A DNA stretch of 31,641 nucleotides, from NCBI GenBank assembly GCA_035551455.1, contig DASZMZ010000141.1, positions 1 to 31,641 of the forward strand, written 5' to 3'. Below the pieces are notes generated by a model. That model worked only from the letters and a program-made list of their open reading frames with translations, made no database searches and had not been told where the DNA came from. Position numbers and translations under genes: made by a program. This document shows, in pieces, positions 26,131 through 31,641 of this stretch; the first letter of the stretch is position 1; each line of letters opens with the position of its first letter. Source of the stretch: Sulfopaludibacter sp035551455. GTDB lineage: Bacteria; Acidobacteriota; Terriglobia; Bryobacterales; Bryobacteraceae.

Positions 26131-28065
26131 TTAGCTGCCGGTCTGGTAATTCGAAATCAGGCGCTGTAGCATTTGCTGGTTGACCTTCAGCTTGCCCGAT
26201 TTGATGAGTTGGTCGCGAATGCCCGCTTCGAACAGCATGTTGCGGTCGCGCGCCTTCTGCGATTTCAGTTCGTCGCGGATCTCCGAGCGCTGCGCATCCA
26301 GTCCGGCCATATCCGGCGCGGAGTGGCTCAACACCTTGGCCACCACTTCTCCGTCCGGCACGTTGATCGGTCCGAATACGCCGCCATCGGGAGTGCGGAA
26401 ACCGTCCTGCAGGTAGGTGGCGGTGCCCAGCCCTTCCACCGTGCCGGTGCGTCCGAACTCTTCACTGGTCTTCACTTCCAGGCCCATCGCCTTGGCAGCC
26501 TGCGCCAGATCTCCGCCCATCGACTTGGCCTTGGCTAGCAGATCGCCCGCCTTGGTCTGCACCAGGCGATTCACGCGCGTGCTGATCATGCTTTCCTTGA
26601 TCGCGTCCTTGGCTTCATCAAACGTCTGCAGCCGGGAAGGCACAATCGCCGTCACCACGGCCAGAGCCAGTTTGTTGCCGGGCAGCGCTACCGGCTGCGA
26701 TACTTCACCCTGCTTCAAGCCGCCGATGGACTGGTCGAAATCGTTGTTCACGCCAATCTCGGGCACACTCGCGCCGGGCGTCACATTGTCCGCCCGCACC
26801 AACTGCATGTTGTACTTGGCGGCCACGGCCTCGGGATGCTGCGGATCTTTCTGCAGATCGGCCTGCACTTTGTCGGAGATCTGCTGCATCATCGCCGCCA
26901 CCCGCTGCGTCTTCCACTGCGTGGCCAGGTCGCTTTTGGCTTCCTCGAAGGTCTTCAGGTGCGCATCCTCGTGCTTCAACACCTTCATCACGTGGTAGCC
27001 GTACGTGGTCTTCACCACTTCGCTCTCGCCCGGCTTCAGGCGGAACGCCGCGGCCTTAAACTCCGGCACCAGCCCGCTATCCTGTTGGACCCAGTACTCG
27101 CCGTTGTTCTCCACCTTGCCGGGATCGTCGGAGTACTTCTTCACCAGTTCCGTCACATTGCCGCCGCTGCGGATCTGCTTCAGAATGTCGTCGGCCTTGG
27201 CCTTCAGCTTGGCGTCTTCCGCCGGCGATTTGCCCTGATTGTTCACCAGCACGTGGACCACCTGCACGCGCTCCGGCATCTGGAACTGCTGCTTGTTCGC
27301 GTTGTAGATGGCCTGCAGTTCGGTGTCGGAAGGAGTCAGCGTCGCCGCCATCTTGGTCTGGTCCGCCAGCAGAATTGCCAGGTTCTTCTTCTCCGGCATC
27401 GTGTACCGGGCGGCATTGGCCTGGTAGAACTGCTGGATTTCCGCCATGCTAGGCGTCGCCTCGGCCTTGAACTTGTCCGTCACCAGCTTGGCGTACTGAA
27501 TCTTGATCTTTTCGTTCTTCTTCTTGTACTCGGCTTCGATTTCCTGCGGCGTCACCACCGTGCCTTCCACCGCCACTTCGCGCAGCCGGTTGACCAGCAC
27601 CTGGCGTTTGAGATCGCTCTCAAACTCCTCGATGGACATGTCCTGCTGGGCCAGCATGGCCGCGTACGTTTCCCGGCCCACGAACTTGCCGTCGGGGAAG
27701 AGATTCGGAATGGTCTGGCGGATTACCGACGCCACGTCGGCATCGCTCACCTGGAAACCCATCTGGGCGGCCTCGTAGGCCAGCGCGCGGTCTGTAATGG
27801 CTTCCTGTACCATCTGCGGAATGAACGTAACCAGCGTGCCCGGAGGCAGTTGGCGATTGCGCATGGTGCCCTGGATAATCTTCTGCATATCCAGCAGGGT
27901 CACGCTTTCACTGCCCACGGTAGCGATTACGCTGTCGCTGCTGCTGGTATTCCCCTGCCCGTACGTCGGGATCAGGTACGTCAACATGGACAACGCCACC
28001 ACGCATAGCAGAGCACCCAAAAGGATGCGCACCGATTTTTCACGGCTGCGAAACAGATCAAACAT
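26131..28065 (-). CDS. PpiD/SurA-like peptidyl-prolyl isomerase
   Basis: A protein of 644 residues anchored by one N-terminal helix (about 13-31) with the rest in the periplasm. A SurA N-terminal-like domain (about 45-180) precedes a parvulin rotamase domain (266-368: VQVVHVLV...EYWVQQDSGLVPEF...TYGYHVMKVL). A second, more divergent helical part follows to the C-terminus, as in PpiD. It would help fold outer-membrane and secreted proteins near the Sec translocon. AGGAG lies 11 bases before ATG 28065. The 86-base gap to the aspartate kinase holds a possible -10 element. Confidence 0.9.
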   Translation of the reverse strand: MFDLFRSREKSVRILLGALLCVVALSMLTYLIPTYGQGNTSSSDSVIATVGSESVTLLDMQKIIQGTMRNRQLPPGTLVTFIPQMVQEAITDRALAYEAAQMGFQVSDADVASVIRQTIPNLFPDGKFVGRETYAAMLAQQDMSIEEFESDLKRQVLVNRLREVAVEGTVVTPQEIEAEYKKKNEKIKIQYAKLVTDKFKAEATPSMAEIQQFYQANAARYTMPEKKNLAILLADQTKMAATLTPSDTELQAIYNANKQQFQMPERVQVVHVLVNNQGKSPAEDAKLKAKADDILKQIRSGGNVTELVKKYSDDPGKVENNGEYWVQQDSGLVPEFKAAAFRLKPGESEVVKTTYGYHVMKVLKHEDAHLKTFEEAKSDLATQWKTQRVAAMMQQISDKVQADLQKDPQHPEAVAAKYNMQLVRADNVTPGASVPEIGVNNDFDQSIGGLKQGEVSQPVALPGNKLALAVVTAIVPSRLQTFDEAKDAIKESMISTRVNRLVQTKAGDLLAKAKSMGGDLAQAAKAMGLEVKTSEEFGRTGTVEGLGTATYLQDGFRTPDGGVFGPINVPDGEVVAKVLSHSAPDMAGLDAQRSEIRDELKSQKARDRNMLFEAGIRDQLIKSGKLKVNQQMLQRLISNYQTGS

Positions 28066-28103
28066 GCGAGAGAAAACTCCTGTGTTCTAAGTGAGGAATA
28101 ACC

Positions 28104-28109
28104 ATTATA
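28104..28109 (-). promoter_or_regulatory. Possible -10 element ahead of the PpiD-like gene
   Basis: Read on the minus strand this is TATAAT, in the short gap between the aspartate kinase and ppiD. It predicts a leader of about 30 bases that keeps the AGGAG site. No matching -35 is seen, so it may simply be part of a gap within an operon. Confidence 0.4.
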
Positions 28110-28152
28110 TCTAAACCTGGGTGCCCGCGGTTGCCGGCGCGCCAAGCGTCGC

Positions 28153-29637
28153 CTACGGCATCGGACGCCGCTTGGGCTTCGGAACTCCCGTATCTTTGCC
28201 TGTAAACGGGAACACCGGCACCGGCGGACGCTGTCCCAACCCGCACTCGGCATGCACCGCCTGCACGGCCTTCTCCAGCCCGTCGCGCCGCACTACCACC
28301 GCAATCGTCAGTTCGCTGGCCCCTTGGGCGATGGCGATGATGTTCACGTGCACCCGCGAAATCGCCATGAAGATCCGTCCGGCCAAGCCGGGCTTCCCTT
28401 GCATCCCCTCGCCCACCGCCGCCAGCAACCCCACGTTCCGGTCCACCTGTATGGGACTCAGATACCCGTGCGCCAACTCCAGCGCCAGCGTCGATTCCAA
28501 AGCCTGCAGCGTCCGGTCCAACTCTTCGGTGCGCACCAAAAAACAGAAATTCTGCCGGTAGCTCGAACTGGAAACCACCAGGATCTCCACATCCGCCCGC
28601 GCCACCGCGTCCAGCGACCGCGCCATCACTTGCACGCCGTTCAGTTCCGGACCCCCCGGTTCCAGCGAGACTAGCGCCACGTGCTTCATGGAAGTGACCG
28701 CCCGCGCCCCCGCGCCGCGTCCCGCCATCGTCGGCACAATCCGCGTCCCCGGCTTCTCGGGCGCGAAGCTGTTCTTGCTCCAAACCGGGATCTTCTTTTC
28801 CGCCAGCGGAGCCAGCGTCCGCGGATGCAGCACCTTGGCGCCGTTATACGCCAGTTCCGCCGCTTCCACGTAAGTGACCTCGTCCAGCACCTGCGCGTCC
28901 GGCACCAGTCGCGGATCGGCGCTCATAATGCCGTCGACATCCGTCCAGATCCACAGCTCCGAAGCGTCCAGCGCCGCCGCCAGAATCGACGCCGAAAAAT
29001 CCGAGCCTCCGCGCCCCAGCGTGGTCGGCCGTCCATCCGCCGCCGCGCCGTTGAACCCGGTCACTACCGGCAGCTTGCCTTCTTCCAGCAGCGGCAGCAG
29101 CACCGCGCGCGCCTTCTCCCGCGTCGGCCCCATTAAGGGCGATGCGTTGCCGAATACCGCGTCCGTCACCACCACCGTGGAGGCGTTCACGGCGGCCGAT
29201 GGCGTTCCATTCATCGCCAGGTATTCGGAAACCAGCAGCGCCGAAAGCCGCTCCCCAATCGCCACGGCCTCATCCACCGAGCGCGGCGGCCGTTCGTTCA
29301 GCATTGCCATGCCGTTCACCAGCCGCTCGAATTCGCCGATCAGCTCGTGAATCCGCGTCAGCACCGCCGCCTGTTCCGCCTCGGGCAGCAATTCGCGGCA
29401 TGTCTGCTCGTGACGGCTCCGCAGTGCGGCCAGATTCTCCGCCATCCCCGCGCGGTCGCCCGCTTCGGCATGACGCATGGTGTCCAGCAGCAGGTCCGTG
29501 ATCTTCGACATGGCCGAGACTACAATTGCCACCGGCCGCTTTTTTCCTTCCGCGGCAGCCAGTCCGGCCGAGACCCGCATGCGCTCCGCGGAGCCTACGC
29601 TGGTGCCGCCGAACTTCATGATCAGCAGGTCCTTCAA
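28153..29637 (-). CDS. Aspartate kinase
   Basis: A cytoplasmic protein of about 494 residues that phosphorylates aspartate, the first step to lysine, threonine and methionine. KFGGTSVG at the start, VVSAMSKITD (39-48), GRGGSDFSAS and DVDGIMSADPRLVPDA make up the kinase domain; a pair of ACT-like domains (about 310-470) provides feedback control. A short basic tail (KPKRRPMP) ends it. The start is TTG 29637, which overlaps the cmk stop as TTGA with AAGGA 6 bases upstream, or ATG 29619; both are plausible. It is translationally close to cmk. Confidence 0.93.
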   Translation of the reverse strand: MKDLLIMKFGGTSVGSAERMRVSAGLAAAEGKKRPVAIVVSAMSKITDLLLDTMRHAEAGDRAGMAENLAALRSRHEQTCRELLPEAEQAAVLTRIHELIGEFERLVNGMAMLNERPPRSVDEAVAIGERLSALLVSEYLAMNGTPSAAVNASTVVVTDAVFGNASPLMGPTREKARAVLLPLLEEGKLPVVTGFNGAAADGRPTTLGRGGSDFSASILAAALDASELWIWTDVDGIMSADPRLVPDAQVLDEVTYVEAAELAYNGAKVLHPRTLAPLAEKKIPVWSKNSFAPEKPGTRIVPTMAGRGAGARAVTSMKHVALVSLEPGGPELNGVQVMARSLDAVARADVEILVVSSSSYRQNFCFLVRTEELDRTLQALESTLALELAHGYLSPIQVDRNVGLLAAVGEGMQGKPGLAGRIFMAISRVHVNIIAIAQGASELTIAVVVRRDGLEKAVQAVHAECGLGQRPPVPVFPFTGKDTGVPKPKRRPMP

Positions 29638-30326
29638 CTGAAATCCTTTCCGTTCGTCACGCGATTGCGCACGATCTTGAGCAGCGCTTCCTCCACCTCG
29701 TCCAGACTGAGACTGGTCGAATCCAGATACACCGCATCCGGTGCTTGCGAAAGCGGCGAATCGGCGCGCGTACTGTCCCGCTGGTCGCGCTCCCGCATCT
29801 GCTCCGCCAGAGCCCGCACATCCGGATTCTCGCCCCTGGCGCGCATCTCTTCGGCCCGGCGCCGCGCTCGCTCTTCCGGCGCCGCGTCCAGATACACCTT
29901 CACATTCGCGTCCGGAAATACCACCGTGCCGATATCGCGGCCTTCCATCACGACACTGGTGCGCTGACCAATTTCCCGCTGTTTCGCCACCATGGCGCGC
30001 CGCACCCCCGGAATCACCGCCACCTGCGAAGCCCCGCTTGAGGCGTCCGGCGTTCTGATGGCATCGGTCACGTCTTCACCGTTCAGCGAAATCCGCCCCG
30101 GCGCCAGTTCGATCTCCGCCGCGATGGCAAGCTGCTCCATCCGGTGCATGTCCGTCATTGAAATGTTCTGGCGGAGTCCCCACAGGGCCACTGCCCGGTA
30201 CATGGCGCCGGTGTCGATGTAAACAAAGCCCAGACGGCTCGCCACTCTCTTGGCAAGCGTGCTTTTGCCGGCCCCGGCGGGTCCGTCAATGGCAATCACT
30301 ACGCGTTTCTGATGGGTTGCGTTCAA
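29634..30326 (-). CDS. cmk: Cytidylate kinase
   Basis: A cytoplasmic protein of 230 residues that converts CMP and dCMP to the diphosphates. The P-loop is GPAGAGKST (15-23), followed by IDTGAMYRAVAL, VMEGRDIGTVVFPDANVKVYLDA and the lid region with EERARRRAEEM. DSTRADSPL and YLDSTSLSLDEV close the family pattern. Length and order are normal. It overlaps the aspartate kinase start by 4 bases if TTG is used there. Confidence 0.95.
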   Translation of the reverse strand: MNATHQKRVVIAIDGPAGAGKSTLAKRVASRLGFVYIDTGAMYRAVALWGLRQNISMTDMHRMEQLAIAAEIELAPGRISLNGEDVTDAIRTPDASSGASQVAVIPGVRRAMVAKQREIGQRTSVVMEGRDIGTVVFPDANVKVYLDAAPEERARRRAEEMRARGENPDVRALAEQMRERDQRDSTRADSPLSQAPDAVYLDSTSLSLDEVEEALLKIVRNRVTNGKDFS

Positions 30327-30393
30327 GAAAACAGAATACCAGCCTCCGCAGTCCCGGTCGCCGGCCCTCTTGTCCAGCTTCCTTCCCTTGCCC

Positions 30394-31641
30394 CTAGTTC
30401 GCCTTGAAAATCGCCGCCAAAGCCCGCATCCGCGACGCGTCCGCAGTCGATTTCGCCGATGCCGCGTCCTTCTCCAGACTCGTCCCCATCGTCTTCAAAT
30501 CGTTGCTGTCCTTGCGAGTCGAACCCGCCCCTTCCACCTTCGCGATCCCGGCCTTGATCGCCGCAATCCGCGTCGCGCCCAACGCCCCGCTCCGATCCAG
30601 TTGCGCCACATAAGCCTTGGCGACAATCAGATTCTGCGGCCACACGATCTTTGGCTGACTCTGCACGTTCAGAACGTCGAAATGCACCTGATTGGTCGCG
30701 TCGATCTCTTCCTGCGTCAAAAACTTGCTCGGCATCATGCGGAACACATCCACGCCGCGCGCAATCTCAGACCCGTAAATGTAGCCGTTATACCAGTACA
30801 CCGACCAGAATCCGCCCGTGCCGTGCTTCACTTCGTCCAGCGGGCCGCGATCGAAATACGCAATCTCCACCGGGTGCGAAGGATCCGTGAAGTCCACCAT
30901 CGAAAGGCCGCCCTGATACCAGGCCTGTACGAAAATGTCGCGGCCCGGCACCGGCACCAGCGACCCGTTATGCGCTACGCAGTTTTCCAGATCCGTCTGC
31001 GGCGCCGGCATCTTGTAATACGACGACAGCGTCAGCTTCCGGTCCTTCAGATTGAAAATCGCGTCCGCACCCCAGTGCATCGGGTCCGTCGCGCGGCACC
31101 GGGGCTGAGACCCGCCGCCCCATTCGTCTGTATAGAGCACCTTCGATCCGTCATTGCTGAAAGTGGCCGAGTGCCAGTAGGCGTAGTTCGGATCGCTCAC
31201 TGCATCGATGCGCTTGGGGTGGATGGGGTCGGAAATGTCCAGCAGAATTCCGTTGCCGGAGCAGGCCCCGGCCGCCAGCCCGATCGCCCCATAAATCGTG
31301 ATGTCGTGGCACTGATTGGTGGTGGAAGTCGCCTGCGTGCCCTCGCCGTGCGTACCGCCCTTCCACAATCCGTCCACATCGCCGGTCTGCGTGTCCGTAA
31401 AGATGCGCGGACTCGAAACAATCTTGGCCTGCTCGGGATGAGCCAGAGGCACCTTGATGATGTCGATGCGGAAGAGCGCGGTGTTGGGATCTTTGTCCGG
31501 AGCTTCGCCTGAACAGCCGGCGAGTTCTTCCGCCTGGCGAACGGCGCCCGTGCCGGAGATGTAGATGTAAACGTTTTCCTTGTCCTTGGGATCGATTACC
31601 AGCGTGTGGGTGTGCGAACCGCGGCAGCTCTGCACGGCGGC
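30394..31641 (-). CDS. LVIVD-repeat-like protein, 5' end outside window
   Basis: The frame stays open to the right edge, so the N-terminus (and any signal peptide) is missing; about 415 residues are visible. The sequence has repeated beta-propeller blade motifs of the LVIVD type: HTHTLVIDPKDKENVYIYIS, NGILLDISDPIHPKRI, GLSMVDFTDPSHPVEIAYFD and VYWYNGYIYGSEIARGVDVF. After the propeller a helical tail rich in Ala and Lys (about the last 100 residues) follows. Such proteins are usually periplasmic or secreted; no enzyme activity can be assigned. No reliable terminator or promoter is seen in the 67 bases between it and cmk. Confidence 0.82.
   Translation of the reverse strand, partial: AAVQSCRGSHTHTLVIDPKDKENVYIYISGTGAVRQAEELAGCSGEAPDKDPNTALFRIDIIKVPLAHPEQAKIVSSPRIFTDTQTGDVDGLWKGGTHGEGTQATSTTNQCHDITIYGAIGLAAGACSGNGILLDISDPIHPKRIDAVSDPNYAYWHSATFSNDGSKVLYTDEWGGGSQPRCRATDPMHWGADAIFNLKDRKLTLSSYYKMPAPQTDLENCVAHNGSLVPVPGRDIFVQAWYQGGLSMVDFTDPSHPVEIAYFDRGPLDEVKHGTGGFWSVYWYNGYIYGSEIARGVDVFRMMPSKFLTQEEIDATNQVHFDVLNVQSQPKIVWPQNLIVAKAYVAQLDRSGALGATRIAAIKAGIAKVEGAGSTRKDSNDLKTMGTSLEKDAASAKSTADASRMRALAAIFKAN

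Noticed and set aside
26836..28008. Open frame of 390 codons on the plus strand, opposite the PpiD-like gene
   Set aside because: Leucine, His and Arg-rich shadow with no domain; the other strand has a complete parvulin protein.

Overview
The window looks like chromosomal DNA of an acidobacterium of the Solibacter/Bryobacteraceae kind. The base composition is high in GC. One protein ends in a domain I recognise as the 'Solibacter C-terminal' (TIGR03437) type. There is also a PEP-CTERM protein, a membrane Ser/Thr kinase with a TPR tail, and a carboxypeptidase-regulatory-like secreted protein, a combination typical of that group. No tRNA, rRNA, CRISPR array, insertion sequence or phage gene is visible. 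Coding density is very high and no gap between genes exceeds 160 bases.

Region 1 (1-6379) is the most interesting. On the minus strand a sigma-54 activator with a cysteine-rich PAS domain is followed by a small secreted heavy-metal-binding-domain protein that runs off the left edge. Facing away from the activator, behind a good -24/-12 (sigma-54) promoter, is a six-gene operon. It encodes a 72-residue monohaem cytochrome, a degenerate receiver-like protein, a cytoplasmic protein with two copies of the same four-cysteine motif, a small two-helix membrane protein, a nine-haem cytochrome c fused to a b-type membrane domain (the architecture of Geobacter CbcL), and a three-helix NapC/NrfH-like multihaem protein (architecture close to Geobacter ImcH). 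I read this as a regulated inner-membrane quinol-oxidising module that passes electrons to the periplasm. No outer-membrane partner lies in the window.

Region 2 (6381-13646) holds a rhodanese, a secreted carboxypeptidase-regulatory-like protein, a hybrid sensor kinase with two receivers, and a GH3 beta-xylosidase-type enzyme with a PA14 insertion. Region 3 (13647-17895) holds a zinc-ribbon Ser/Thr kinase with TPRs and, behind a clear extended -10 promoter, a PEP-CTERM protein.

Region 4 (17875-23557, minus strand) is a run of six genes: MFS transporter, single-domain response regulator, the three 5-oxoprolinase subunits (order pxpB-pxpC-pxpA) and the secreted TIGR03437-type protein. Several are joined by 4-base ATGA overlaps, consistent with import and hydrolysis of an organic acid or 5-oxoproline. 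Region 5 (23637-25454) has a PLP aminotransferase and a transglutaminase-like protein.

Region 6 (25477-31641, minus strand) holds housekeeping genes: an LVIVD-repeat protein cut by the right edge, cytidylate kinase, aspartate kinase, a PpiD/SurA-like folding factor and a DedA membrane protein.
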